A DNA stretch of 64,000 bases from Ascidiaceihabitans sp023955215 (lineage in GTDB: Bacteria; Pseudomonadota; Alphaproteobacteria; Rhodobacterales; Rhodobacteraceae). The notes beneath the pieces are model-generated. The model saw nothing but the letters and a program-made list of their open reading frames with translations, did not search any database and was not told where the DNA came from. Made by a program: the position numbers and the translations under genes. Positions 1 through 7,869 of the stretch are shown in pieces; within the stretch, counting starts at the first letter, position 1, and every line of letters starts with the position of its first letter. The stretch lies in NCBI GenBank assembly GCA_943788345.1, contig CALSPX010000015.1, forward strand, positions 62,001-126,000, read 5' to 3'.

Positions 1-689
1 AAGTCCGCAAGGGCACTTTCCATGGCTTGGCCAAGGGTGGAACCCTCTTGCATGCGCCATGTGAGATAAGCTGCACCAACTTCAGTGTCGTTCTCGGTTT
101 CAATGTGAACACCAAGGCGGCGCAAACGGCGGCGCAATGAATTGTGGTTGGATAGCGAACCGTTGTGCACAAGGCACTGATCTGGACCGGTGTTGAAGGG
201 GTGTGCACCCATTGTTGTCACAGCTGATTCCGTTGCCATTCGCGTATGTCCGATTCCATGGGTCCCGGACATTGTTCGCACGTCAAAACGAGAGGCTACA
301 TCTTTTGGCAGGCCAACCTCTTTGTAAATCTCGAGCGTGTCACCACGACTCATGACACGCACATTGGGGCGCAAGTTACTGAGGGCAGCGCGTGCGATAT
401 CCAGCTGATCCGCTTGCATTTCCAGCACTGCGTGAGTGTCCTTGGTCGACATCTCAACCTTACCCTTTACGAGCTTGCGTAGGTCATTATCGAGCTTTGA
501 AAAGTCTGCATCGGGTGTGTCTGACTGAACTGTCAGTTTAGCGTTACCATTTGTTTCAGCGCCATAAATCGCGATCCCAGCACTGTCGGGGCCACGATCA
601 GTCATTGTAACCAGCATATCGGTTAGCATGTCGCCAAGCATTGGTTCAAGCGTTGGGTCTTTGAGAAATAGTCCGACGATCCCGCACAT
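1..689 (-). CDS. mgsA: N-methylglutamate synthase subunit A-like class II glutamine amidotransferase (partial)
   Basis: The reverse strand from 689 opens with MCGIVGLFLKD, the class II (Ntn) glutamine amidotransferase start in which Cys2 is the nucleophile. Further in it has HGIGHTRMAT and NTGPDQCLVHNGSLSNHN, both typical of the glutamine-binding pocket. The C-terminus lies beyond the left window edge, so about 229 residues are visible. Proteins of this size and type are called GlxB or MgsA; in methylamine users MgsA works with MgsB and MgsC (glutamate-synthase-like pieces) to move the methylamino group of gamma-glutamylmethylamide onto 2-oxoglutarate. The assignment to MgsA rather than a plain GlxB rests on the neighbouring dmm and mgd genes and is inference. 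It is transcribed divergently from the ammonium channel gene, with a 225-bp intergenic region. Confidence 0.75.
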   Translation of the reverse strand, partial: MCGIVGLFLKDPTLEPMLGDMLTDMLVTMTDRGPDSAGIAIYGAETNGNAKLTVQSDTPDADFSKLDNDLRKLVKGKVEMSTKDTHAVLEMQADQLDIARAALSNLRPNVRVMSRGDTLEIYKEVGLPKDVASRFDVRTMSGTHGIGHTRMATESAVTTMGAHPFNTGPDQCLVHNGSLSNHNSLRRRLRRLGVHIETENDTEVGAAYLTWRMQEGSTLGQAMESALAD

Positions 690-827
690 AGTGTTGGCCT
701 CCCGAAAATTGATGTCGTTGCGACTCAAACGCTAACACCAAAGTTTTCTCTTCTCAACCTTCAGGAAACTATTTTTCACGATGGTTAAAAAAATACTAGC
801 CAGAGTGGGGTATATCGTGGTTCTTTT

Positions 828-855
828 TTGACAGCATCGCGAAACTGCATACGAT
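828..855 (+). promoter_or_regulatory. Candidate sigma-70 promoter of the ammonium channel gene
   Basis: A perfect TTGACA at 828-833 is followed by a 16-nt spacer and TACGAT at 850-855. The expected start of transcription is near 861, about 55 nt ahead of the GTG start codon at 915. An imperfect TGCA/GGTGCA pair at 846-861 recalls NtrC half-sites but its spacing is off, so nitrogen control is only a possibility. Confidence 0.45.
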
Positions 856-914
856 GGTGCACGAAAGAAAACTGAATTTACCAACAGAATACCAAACCAA
901 ACAGGGGATAGATT

Positions 915-2303
915 GTGGAAGAACAACTAGCAGAATTGACGGCGCAAGTAGCCGCATTGAAAGGTGGAGGGGCAACGACGAACACTATGTTCGCAGAAAT
1001 GTTCTATTACCTCACCATTCCATTAATGATTATCATACACGCGGGCTTTTTGGCCTACGAAATGGGATCGTCACGTGTGAAAAACGTCCTTTCATCAGGC
1101 GTAAAGAACATTTTGGCGTTCGCCTTTATGATCCCAACCTTTTATTTCTTTGGATGGTGGGTCTATTGGGGATTTCCGACGGGGTTAACCCTTTCCGCTG
1201 GCGCAGCGGGCATTTCTGGTGCAGCTTACGCCAACTCCATCGCATGGGGCTGGGGTGACAGCGCGCAGTACATGGGGCCAAACATCGCTGACAACGCGTC
1301 TGGCGTCTTCTTTGGTGCCTTTGCATTGTTCGCGGCGACAACGGCCTCCATTATGTCTGGTGCTGTGATTGAACGCATCCAGACCGTTGGATTTGTTGTC
1401 CTTGCCATCGTGCTTGGCAGCTTTGCTTGGGTGGTTGCGGCCGCTTGGGGTTGGCATGCTGACGGTTGGTTGGTTACGAAATTCGGTGTCCATGACTTTG
1501 GCGCAGCGGGCCTTGTGCACGCGGTTGCTGGTTTCTTTGCACTGGGTGTCTTGATCAATCTTGGACCACGCATCGGCAAGTTTAACGCTGATGGCAGTGC
1601 AAACCACATCGCAGGGCACAATATGCCACTGACTGTTGTTGGCTTGATGCTGATTATCGTCGGGTTCTGGGGCTTCTTGATGGCCTGTGTGATCGTACCG
1701 GGTGAGGCATGGAGCTGGTTTGGCGATAAGTTCGCAACCATCTACGGCACACCAATCACGCTCTCTGCACTGTCCTTTAATATCCTGATGGCTGTTGCTG
1801 GTGGAATCATTGGTGCATGGATCTGGACCAAAGATCCCTTCTGGATGATGTCTGGTGCGCTTGCTGGGATTATTTCGACCGCTTCTGGTTTGGATATCTA
1901 CTTCCCTGCTCTTGCCTTTATAATTGCGTTCTCTGCCGGTATCATTGTGGCACCCGCAGCCGCATGGCTGGAACGGCGCGGTATTGATGACGCGGTTGGC
2001 GCGGTGACAGTCCACGGTACAATCGGCCTCTATGGTGTGGTTATGTTGGGTGTTTTCGCATCTGGCTATCCCGCGCTACAAGGTGAAGGCGTCGCAACTA
2101 TCAGCCTGTTTGGCCAGATCGTTGGTGCAGTCGTGTTCTTCTTGTGCGGTTTCGTACCGGGTTACGTAGTGTCCTACATCCTAAAAGGGATGGGCATGTT
2201 GCGTGTTCCAGAAGGTGCAGAAATTGCGGGTATGGATACCGTCAAGGTACCTGCACAGGGTTATCCTGAAGGTATCCCAACGTCACCAGCACCTGCTGAA
2301 TAA
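915..2303 (+). CDS. amt: Ammonium (methylammonium) transporter, Amt family
   Basis: This 462-residue, highly hydrophobic protein belongs to the Amt/MEP/Rh channel family, which passes ammonium and often methylammonium across the inner membrane. The pore twin histidines can be recognised in AAGLVHAVAG and VTVHGTIG. About eleven membrane segments can be counted, preceded by a short polar N-terminus (EEQLAELTAQVAALKGG) that looks like a small coiled region before the first helix. The start is GTG at 915, with AGGGGATAG as the likely ribosome-binding site. It sits between the mgsA-like gene and dmmD, and a tiny membrane-protein gene follows 20 bp downstream. The context suggests it recovers ammonium or methylamine released during methylated-amine breakdown, which is inference. 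It is not a canonical glnK-amtB pair, since no PII gene is adjacent. Confidence 0.92.
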   Translation: MEEQLAELTAQVAALKGGGATTNTMFAEMFYYLTIPLMIIIHAGFLAYEMGSSRVKNVLSSGVKNILAFAFMIPTFYFFGWWVYWGFPTGLTLSAGAAGISGAAYANSIAWGWGDSAQYMGPNIADNASGVFFGAFALFAATTASIMSGAVIERIQTVGFVVLAIVLGSFAWVVAAAWGWHADGWLVTKFGVHDFGAAGLVHAVAGFFALGVLINLGPRIGKFNADGSANHIAGHNMPLTVVGLMLIIVGFWGFLMACVIVPGEAWSWFGDKFATIYGTPITLSALSFNILMAVAGGIIGAWIWTKDPFWMMSGALAGIISTASGLDIYFPALAFIIAFSAGIIVAPAAAWLERRGIDDAVGAVTVHGTIGLYGVVMLGVFASGYPALQGEGVATISLFGQIVGAVVFFLCGFVPGYVVSYILKGMGMLRVPEGAEIAGMDTVKVPAQGYPEGIPTSPAPAE

Positions 2304-2323
2304 CTTTAGAAAAGGAGAGAACC

Positions 2324-2491
2324 ATGGGTTTTCCATATGATGAAGCAAACTGGGCCGTTGTCGATGGTGCCATGTATATGGGCCACGGTAGCATTATGCC
2401 TGGCGTCTATACTCTGATCGCGGCAGTTATCTGCGTGGCTGTATTGTTCATCGGACATAAGTCCGAGGCTGAAAAATCAGCAAAGCACTAA
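2324..2491 (+). CDS. Small single-pass membrane protein downstream of amt
   Basis: A 55-residue frame starts at ATG 2324 behind a strong ribosome-binding site (AAAGGAGAGA) and ends at TAA 2489-2491, just before a good terminator hairpin. The protein reads MGFPYDEANWAVVDGAMYMG, then one hydrophobic stretch (about residues 26-44, IMPGVYTLIAAVICVAVLFIG), then a charged tail HKSEAEKSAKH. The 20-bp gap after amt and the shared terminator make it the second gene of a two-gene operon. I do not recognise a named family. Its size, topology and position suggest an accessory or stabilising subunit for the ammonium channel, which is inference. Confidence 0.8.
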   Translation: MGFPYDEANWAVVDGAMYMGHGSIMPGVYTLIAAVICVAVLFIGHKSEAEKSAKH

Positions 2492-2514
2492 AGCTAAAAA
2501 TCCGATATCTACGC

Positions 2515-2545
2515 AAGGGCTGCCCACAACGGGTGGCCCTTTTGC
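2515..2545 (+). terminator. Rho-independent terminator of the amt operon
   Basis: The arm AAGGGCTGCCC (2515-2525) pairs with GGGTGGCCCTT (2531-2541) over 11 bp, including two G-U pairs, with a 5-nt loop, followed by a short T run. It lies 24 nt after the stop codon of the small membrane-protein gene. Confidence 0.75.
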
Positions 2546-2681
2546 ATTTGAGTTAATAAATAAAATTGCCTGACAGGAAATAAATTTGCATCTCATTCTT
2601 GCTTTTTGACTCTGCCTGAGGCTGAATGATGTTAACGAAGACTCAGGACAAAACTGGGTCGTATCAAAATAGGGAAATCAA

Positions 2682-3827
2682 ATGGCCATCATCTGGAGAC
2701 ATTCCGCGCTCGCACACCGTCACGCAGAAATCGGTGGGGAGCTTGAAGATTGGAACGGCATGGGAACCGCATGGTTCTATGACCACACACCTGAACGCGC
2801 TAAAGCCGATTATGAAGCGATCCGTACCAAAGCGGGTTTGATGGATGTTTCTGGGCTTAAAAAGTGCCACGTTACTGGCGCAGATGCGGCCTACGTCATC
2901 GACCGTTGCACCACACGCAATGTCGAAAAAATTGCGCCAGGACGCGCAGTTTATGCAGCGATGTTGAATTCGCAAGGCAAATTCATTGATGATTGCGTTA
3001 TCTATCACCTCGCGGTGAATTCTTGGATTGTTGTGATTGGGACGGGCACGGGGATGGAATCCTTAACATCTGTCGCCGCGGGCAAAAATTGCACCGTCCT
3101 ATTTGATGATGACCTGCACGATATGTCGCTGCAGGGTCCAGTTTCTGTTGATCTTTTGGCTACTGAAGTGGCTGGCATTCGCGATTTAGCCTATTTTGGT
3201 ATTATGCAGACGCGCCTTTATGGCCGTGATGTCATGATCTCGCGTACAGGTTATACGGGCGAGCGGGGGTATGAGATTTTCTGCCGCGCCAAGGATGCAG
3301 TGCATCTTTGGGACAGCATTTTGGAAGCGGGCAAAGACATGGGCGTCCGTCCTGTCCAGTTCTCGACACTCGATTTGCTCCGCACGGAAAGCTATTTACT
3401 GTTCTATCCGGGCGATAACTCTGAGACCTACCCGTTTGAGGATGAGCCATGCGGCGATACATTGTGGGAGCTGGGCCTTGAGTTCACAGTTTCGCCGGGC
3501 AAAATCGGCTTTATCGGCGCTGAAAACCACTATTCTGCCAAAGGCAAAGAGCGTTTCAAAATTTATGGCGTTAAGCTGGAAGGCACCGTTGCTGCGGACG
3601 AGGGTGCTGAGCTGCTTCAAAACGGCAAGAAAGTCGGTGATGTCACATTCGGGATGTATTCGGACGTGAATGGCCACAACGTTGGTATCGCGCGTATGCC
3701 TGTTGCCGCCGCCACACCGGGCACTGCTTTGACAGTGCGCAATGCGGATGGAACCGAGATCAAGGCGACTGCATCCGATATGCCGTTCTACGATTTGGAT
3801 AAATCGATCCGTACCGCAAAAGGTTAA
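2682..3827 (+). CDS. dmmD: GcvT-like tetrahydrofolate-dependent aminomethyltransferase, DmmD-like
   Basis: This 381-residue protein is a GcvT/DmdA-type aminomethyltransferase. It has the folate-binding N-terminal core (GLMDVSGLKKCHVTGADA) and the conserved SRTGYTGERGYEIF segment near residue 187, with a C-terminal barrel ending around TPGTALTVRN. Members of this superfamily pass a one-carbon unit to tetrahydrofolate. In marine bacteria a gene of this type, dmmD, precedes dmmABC and is thought to capture formaldehyde released by dimethylamine monooxygenase as methylene-THF. The same order is seen here. The ATG at 2682 is preceded by AGGGAAATCAA. A strong hairpin separates it from dmmA, so it may be made at a different level from the monooxygenase subunits. 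It lacks the features that would make it a glycine-cleavage T protein: no gcvH or gcvP is nearby. Confidence 0.85.
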   Translation: MAIIWRHSALAHRHAEIGGELEDWNGMGTAWFYDHTPERAKADYEAIRTKAGLMDVSGLKKCHVTGADAAYVIDRCTTRNVEKIAPGRAVYAAMLNSQGKFIDDCVIYHLAVNSWIVVIGTGTGMESLTSVAAGKNCTVLFDDDLHDMSLQGPVSVDLLATEVAGIRDLAYFGIMQTRLYGRDVMISRTGYTGERGYEIFCRAKDAVHLWDSILEAGKDMGVRPVQFSTLDLLRTESYLLFYPGDNSETYPFEDEPCGDTLWELGLEFTVSPGKIGFIGAENHYSAKGKERFKIYGVKLEGTVAADEGAELLQNGKKVGDVTFGMYSDVNGHNVGIARMPVAAATPGTALTVRNADGTEIKATASDMPFYDLDKSIRTAKG

Positions 3828-3833
3828 CCTTAC

Positions 3834-3866
3834 AAGGGGCGCACTAAAATAAGTGCGCCCCTTTTG
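3834..3866 (+). terminator. Strong hairpin terminator between dmmD and dmmA
   Basis: AAGGGGCGCACT (3834-3845) pairs perfectly with AGTGCGCCCCTT (3852-3863) around a 6-nt AAAATA loop and runs into TTTTG. It lies 6 nt after the dmmD stop and about 20 nt before the dmmA start, inside what would otherwise be one operon. Confidence 0.8.
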
Positions 3867-3884
3867 TCATTCCCTGAGGGTTTT

Positions 3885-4481
3885 ATGCCAAAATTTGAAT
3901 TTCCAACGTCGATCCTAAGTCGCCCAGTCTATGGTGTTCTTGAAGCCCGTGCAGGTCATCAACATCTGATGATCGCAGATGCGGAAGGTGCCGAGGCAAT
4001 CCTAGATATTGCCACTCCCGACCTTATGGCCAAGACCCATATTATTTACATCCCTAAAGGCACTGATTTTGCCGATGAATTACGCGCTTTGAACCCTGCT
4101 CAATTTTACCAGGGACCATCTTATGCCGCTTCCGTCAGCCGGATCCAAAGGGTCTTGCAAGATGCAGCAATGGGTTTGCAACTGTATCTCGCGGGGACTG
4201 AGGGGCTGATGGGCCAAGTGCAAAGTGAGGCGATGAAGGCCGGAATTCCGCATACTGCGATCCAAACTGAGCATCGCGGATCAACCGCACGTCGTATGCA
4301 ATGTGTTCATTGCAAAGGTATTACCGAAGATGTTGCGACAGACCCATTTCAATGCAGCCACTGCAATTTGAACTTGTTCGTGCGTGATCACTATTCGCGC
4401 CGTATCGCGGCCTATCAGGCGGTTTGTATTGATGCTGAAGACCCTGGCTATGTTCCAGCACAAAAGGGATTGTACGAATGA
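3885..4481 (+). CDS. dmmA: Dimethylamine monooxygenase subunit DmmA
   Basis: This protein of 198 residues has a C-terminal zinc-ribbon-like module with CVHC and CSHC pairs about 19 residues apart (near residues 145-170), and an N-terminal alpha/beta part without obvious cofactor motifs. Size, the paired CxxC motifs and the position ahead of a flavin/iron-sulfur reductase and a haem-type demethylase match DmmA of dimethylamine monooxygenase. That cytoplasmic enzyme uses NADPH and O2 to turn dimethylamine into methylamine and formaldehyde. The start was set at ATG 3885, behind GAGGG; an in-frame TTG at 3864 overlaps the terminator stem and is less likely. The stop overlaps the dmmB start by 4 nt, so the two are translationally coupled. 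Confidence 0.83.
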   Translation: MPKFEFPTSILSRPVYGVLEARAGHQHLMIADAEGAEAILDIATPDLMAKTHIIYIPKGTDFADELRALNPAQFYQGPSYAASVSRIQRVLQDAAMGLQLYLAGTEGLMGQVQSEAMKAGIPHTAIQTEHRGSTARRMQCVHCKGITEDVATDPFQCSHCNLNLFVRDHYSRRIAAYQAVCIDAEDPGYVPAQKGLYE

Positions 4482-5440
4482 GCGGTGCAGAAAAAATCAC
4501 AGTCCGCGTAACAGAAGTGACGTCTTTGAACGAGCTTGTTACACGGTTCCGTTTTGAGAGACTTGATGGGGCACTTTTGCCGACTTTTTCTGGCGGTGCC
4601 CACACTGTTGTTGAGATGAAGGACGGTGATGTAACACGCCTGAACCCTTATTCTCTCATGTCTGACCCCTTCGATCAAACGGCCTATACGATTTCGGTGC
4701 GGCGCGATGATGAGGGGCGGGGCGGTTCATTGTTCTTGCACAATTCGGTCCGTGTTGGTGATGAAATGGTGATATCCAATCCTGTAAATCTGTTCTCATT
4801 GGATCTGCGGGCGAAGAAACACCTGATGATTGCAGGGGGAATTGGTATCACGCCGTTTCTTGCGCAAATCAAACAGCTGGATCGCGCTCATGGCAATTGG
4901 GAATTACACTATGCTTGTCGCTCCGTTGCGTTGGGTTCTTATGTTGATTATCTGACCAGCACCCATCCTAACGACGTAAACGTCTATTATGATGATCAAG
5001 AACAGGCGATTGATCTTGAAAACCTGTATAGCGGCCAACCTCTGGGTACACATGTTTATGTTTGTGGTCCCAAGGGGATGATCAATTGGGTGCGTGGTAA
5101 AGCGGCCGAACTAGGCTGGCCTCGCGAAGCGATCCATTACGAGGATTTCTTAGCACCACAACCGGGCAAACCGTTTGAGGTAAAACTGGCTGTGTCCAAC
5201 AAAGTGATCCAAGTGGGTGAACAAGAAAGCTTGTTAGAAGCGATGGAACGTAGCGGTGTCGATGCGCCGTACCTATGCCGTGGTGGTGCCTGTGGCATGT
5301 GTGAAACGCGAGTGATCGATTACACCGGTAACTTCATCCACCGTGATCACTGGCTTGACGATGAAGAACATTCATCAGGCGAAAAAATTATGCCATGCGT
5401 GTCGCGCTTTGAAGGCAAAACTTTAGTATTGGACCGTTGA
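4478..5440 (+). CDS. dmmB: Dimethylamine monooxygenase reductase subunit DmmB (PDR/VanB-type oxidoreductase)
   Basis: The 320-residue protein has the phthalate-dioxygenase-reductase layout. An N-terminal FMN-binding barrel (RLNPYSLMSDP, YTISVRRDDEG) comes first, then an NAD(P)-binding domain (AGGIGITPFLAQIKQL, YVCGPKGMINWV). A C-terminal plant-type 2Fe-2S domain has CRGGACGMC near residues 268-276 and a fourth cysteine in MPCVSRF. It would carry electrons from NAD(P)H to the haem subunit encoded next. It overlaps dmmA by 4 nt and is one nucleotide from dmmC, so the three genes form a tight unit. Similar reductases serve VanB and other demethylases; the DmmB role comes from the neighbours. Confidence 0.88.
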   Translation: MSGAEKITVRVTEVTSLNELVTRFRFERLDGALLPTFSGGAHTVVEMKDGDVTRLNPYSLMSDPFDQTAYTISVRRDDEGRGGSLFLHNSVRVGDEMVISNPVNLFSLDLRAKKHLMIAGGIGITPFLAQIKQLDRAHGNWELHYACRSVALGSYVDYLTSTHPNDVNVYYDDQEQAIDLENLYSGQPLGTHVYVCGPKGMINWVRGKAAELGWPREAIHYEDFLAPQPGKPFEVKLAVSNKVIQVGEQESLLEAMERSGVDAPYLCRGGACGMCETRVIDYTGNFIHRDHWLDDEEHSSGEKIMPCVSRFEGKTLVLDR

Positions 5441-5441
5441 T

Positions 5442-6512
5442 ATGACACTTCAATTTAACGACGAAACCTTCCGCGACGATTATTCGTTCCACAATTCTGA
5501 ACGTGCCATAAAGCGGTTTCCGTTTCCGTTTGACAAAGACAGCTACATGTATGCTGTCAACATGGAGCAGCACCGCGGCGGTCCGTCAGATAGCATCTAT
5601 GAGAAACGCTTTGATGTGGACGAACATTATGTTTCCGAGATGCGGGACCGTGCGATGGTTTTGGCCGATGATCCGCTGCGTTGCCAGTCGTTGCCGCATA
5701 TGACGCTTGCGGGTTGGGATCTGTTGGAACTGATCATGGTGTCCAAATCTGAGGACTATCCTGACCTGTTTGAGCTGCACCGTGACGGTGACAAATGGCA
5801 CTGGGTCAACAAACCGCTCGGCATCGATGATCACTTTACGTTTATGGACGGAACCACGTTACCATATGGACCAATGGAATACATCACGCGCCAAACCCAA
5901 GGGGATTTTTGCGTTTTAGATCAACGTGATGATAATCTATGGATGGACGCTGGTACGATAACGACCCAAGCGGATTGGTCTCTGGATTTTGACATTGGCA
6001 TGAACTTTTTCGAATGGCATGCACCTGTGCCCTTGGCCCATGAAAAAGGTATCTTTGTACGGGCGCTTAAATTCTTGCTCAACATTCAACAAGGGGCACC
6101 TGCACGGCGGTTGAACTGGACTATGACGGTCAATCCATTGCTCGATACCAGCCCAGAAAACTACCACAAATGGGGTATCCAAAAGACATCTTTGACACCC
6201 GAAAATATCGGGGCCAAACAGCACCTACGGGTTGAATTGCAAACCTTTTTCCGTCTGCCACGATCAAACGCATTGGTGTTCCCAATCCGTTGTTATCTTT
6301 GCGCATTCCAAGATTTGATGACTGTTCCCAAGTGGGGCCGTCGTTTGCACCGCGTGATCCGCGATTTGCCTGAGGAATTGGCAACATACAAAGGTTTTAT
6401 CGACAATCGCCCAATGATGCTGGATTATCTGTCAAAGTTTGATGACGGGTTGCCTACGTCAAACGGAATCTGGCCCGAGATCGACAGTGAACCGCCGTTG
6501 AAGTCTGACTAA
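5442..6512 (+). CDS. dmmC: Dimethylamine monooxygenase subunit DmmC (haem-dependent oxidative N-demethylase family)
   Basis: This 356-residue soluble protein matches the DUF3445/HODM-alpha-like family of haem-dependent oxidative N-demethylases. I recognise the family from the N-terminal FPFPFDKDSYMYAVNME, the central LPHMTLAGWDLLELIM and FCVLDQRD segments, and the R-rich LRVELQTFFRLPRSNALVFPIR stretch. In dimethylamine monooxygenase this subunit is expected to hold the haem where dimethylamine is hydroxylated. It starts two nucleotides after dmmB. Its stop codon overlaps by 4 nt the stop codon of the convergent regulator gene, so both transcripts run into each other. I cannot point to the haem ligand from sequence alone. 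Confidence 0.87.
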   Translation: MTLQFNDETFRDDYSFHNSERAIKRFPFPFDKDSYMYAVNMEQHRGGPSDSIYEKRFDVDEHYVSEMRDRAMVLADDPLRCQSLPHMTLAGWDLLELIMVSKSEDYPDLFELHRDGDKWHWVNKPLGIDDHFTFMDGTTLPYGPMEYITRQTQGDFCVLDQRDDNLWMDAGTITTQADWSLDFDIGMNFFEWHAPVPLAHEKGIFVRALKFLLNIQQGAPARRLNWTMTVNPLLDTSPENYHKWGIQKTSLTPENIGAKQHLRVELQTFFRLPRSNALVFPIRCYLCAFQDLMTVPKWGRRLHRVIRDLPEELATYKGFIDNRPMMLDYLSKFDDGLPTSNGIWPEIDSEPPLKSD

Positions 6513-7159
6513 GATTTAGCTGTCTGCGGATAACTGATAATTGAAAGATAGCGGGCAGGGAGCTTCACCAACTTTTCTGGCCCGTGTGGCGCATCGGCGT
6601 CAAAGAACAGCGTGTCACCAGGGGCGAGCGAATACACCTCATCACCATGGCGGTAATCAACTTCGCCTTCCAGCATGTAAATCGTTTCAATCCCACCGTG
6701 CTGGAACGTTGGAAATATATCTGACTTGTCGGACAATGTAATTAAATAGGGTTCAACAATCACACCTGATGCATTTGCCCCGATGTGGCCCAACAGGTTG
6801 TATTGATGGTTTGCGCGCGTGCCTTCGCGGTCCGTCTCAAGTCCTTCGCCTGATTTTGTGTGGACAGCCTGACGGCTTTCTTCAAAACGGCGGAAGAAGC
6901 TGGTCAAAGGCACGCTCAGAGCGTTGGCTAAGGTTTGCAACGTTGTAAGTGATGGGGAGGTGTTGCCGTTCTCGATCTTAGATAACATCCCGATGGAAAT
7001 GCCGGTTTGGGCAGACAGATCAGCAACTGTTGTTTCCTGTTGGCGACGAAACGCTCGGACCTCGCGGCCAATGGCAACTTCGAGTACCTTTTCGCGCTCA
7101 TTCTCGCGCGTGCGGTGTGGATCTTGCGTTAGCATACTGGCCATATCGAGTGAACTCAT
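6509..7159 (-). CDS. XRE-family transcriptional regulator with cupin sensor domain
   Basis: This 216-residue regulator has an N-terminal helix-turn-helix of the XRE type (LSAQTGISIGMLSKIENGNTSPSL, about residues 47-70) and a C-terminal cupin barrel (GGIETIYMLEGEVDYRHGDE... LAPGDTLFFDADAPHGPE). Such proteins usually sense a small carboxylate or amine in the cupin pocket and control the neighbouring catabolic genes. The start is ATG 7159 with GGAGA 11 nt upstream; in-frame starts farther upstream lack a ribosome-binding site. It lies between dmmABC and mgdDCBA, so control of dimethylamine and N-methylglutamate catabolism is the natural guess. Two AT-rich inverted repeats lie just upstream of it. 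Confidence 0.85.
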   Translation of the reverse strand: MSSLDMASMLTQDPHRTRENEREKVLEVAIGREVRAFRRQQETTVADLSAQTGISIGMLSKIENGNTSPSLTTLQTLANALSVPLTSFFRRFEESRQAVHTKSGEGLETDREGTRANHQYNLLGHIGANASGVIVEPYLITLSDKSDIFPTFQHGGIETIYMLEGEVDYRHGDEVYSLAPGDTLFFDADAPHGPEKLVKLPARYLSIISYPQTAKS

Positions 7160-7203
7160 AATATAATTTCTCCGATGCTGCGTAAGGATCATCTGGTCTG
7201 TGG

Positions 7204-7219
7204 GCAATTCCCTAATTGC
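7204..7219. promoter_or_regulatory. Inverted repeat, candidate operator upstream of the XRE-cupin gene
   Basis: GCAATT (7204-7209) and AATTGC (7214-7219) form a perfect 6-bp inverted repeat with a 4-nt centre, 45 bp upstream of the regulator start. Size and place suit a dimeric helix-turn-helix regulator, possibly autoregulation. There is no direct proof of binding. Confidence 0.4.
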
Positions 7220-7232
7220 AAAAAAATAAGGT

Positions 7233-7251
7233 CAATTTTAGGTCCAAATTG
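7233..7251. promoter_or_regulatory. Second CAATT/AATTG inverted repeat upstream of the XRE-cupin gene
   Basis: CAATTT (7233-7238) and AAATTG (7246-7251) are perfect arms with a 7-nt centre, 14 bp from the neighbouring repeat at 7204-7219. Both share CAATT/AATTG half-sites with different spacing. It might be a second operator or an end-of-transcript stem of mgdD read from the minus strand; no T run supports the latter. Confidence 0.3.
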
Positions 7252-7308
7252 TCGCGGGGAATGGAAAAAATGACAAAAATGGATTTTTGAGGCCGAAATT
7301 ATTCCCTA

Positions 7309-7869
7309 TCAGGTGATTGTTTGCAATGCAGTCAAAATCGCATGGTGCAATGATCCCGCCGATGCTCGCGGGCCGTATACACTGAATGCATTAGCATCGC
7401 GGCATAAGACGAAACAACCGAGATGATGAATGCTGCTGCGGGTGCAAGCCCCTGCCGACATTGAACGCGTGTTCGCATTGCAGAGCAATTCCATCGCGTC
7501 CAATACATCGTCGCCAAATATGTCAAATCGCGTCCAAGCATCTGTTTGTTCAACCACAGTAGCGTTCGCTTTTAGGATAACTTTAGCGCGTGCTGCCAAA
7601 TCTTCGTAGCTGTCAAACGGTGCCTCAAGCATCCATTGTTCTGGCCCAGACCAAAATGCACTAACAGTGCCCCCGTCAAAGCGATTAACATCTGGAGCAT
7701 CTGCTTTGATGAGCTTTTTAATGGCGGTTCGTGTTTGGCTTTCTTTTCCCGTACGGGCAGAAACGGCGGCTAGCGCAACTTCGGGCACTTCACGGCAAGT
7801 CAGATTACCGATGGTATCAATGCGGGCTTCGTCGCTGCCAAGCGCGGTAATGGGGGTTAGGTCATGCAC
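7309..7869 (-). CDS. mgdD: N-methylglutamate dehydrogenase subunit D (sarcosine oxidase gamma-like)
   Basis: This 186-residue protein is of the sarcosine oxidase gamma (SoxG) type, recognisable from SAFWSGPEQWMLEAP, VVEQTDAWTRFDIFG and the end of the domain (LCRDANAFSVYGPRASAGSLHHAI). It is the smallest folate-domain-like subunit of the heterotetrameric enzyme. The start is GTG 7869, seven nucleotides after AAGGAGGT; its first codons overlap the end of mgdC by 8 nt. In the dimethylamine/N-methylglutamate context the complex is more likely N-methylglutamate dehydrogenase than sarcosine oxidase. The two families share all four subunits and cannot be separated with certainty by eye. Confidence 0.78.
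   Translation of the reverse strand: MHDLTPITALGSDEARIDTIGNLTCREVPEVALAAVSARTGKESQTRTAIKKLIKADAPDVNRFDGGTVSAFWSGPEQWMLEAPFDSYEDLAARAKVILKANATVVEQTDAWTRFDIFGDDVLDAMELLCNANTRSMSAGACTRSSIHHLGCFVLCRDANAFSVYGPRASAGSLHHAILTALQTIT

Noticed and set aside
846..861. NtrC-binding site before amt
   Set aside because: The half-sites TGCA and GGTGCA are incomplete and wrongly spaced, and no sigma-54 promoter is visible; mentioned only as a weak possibility.
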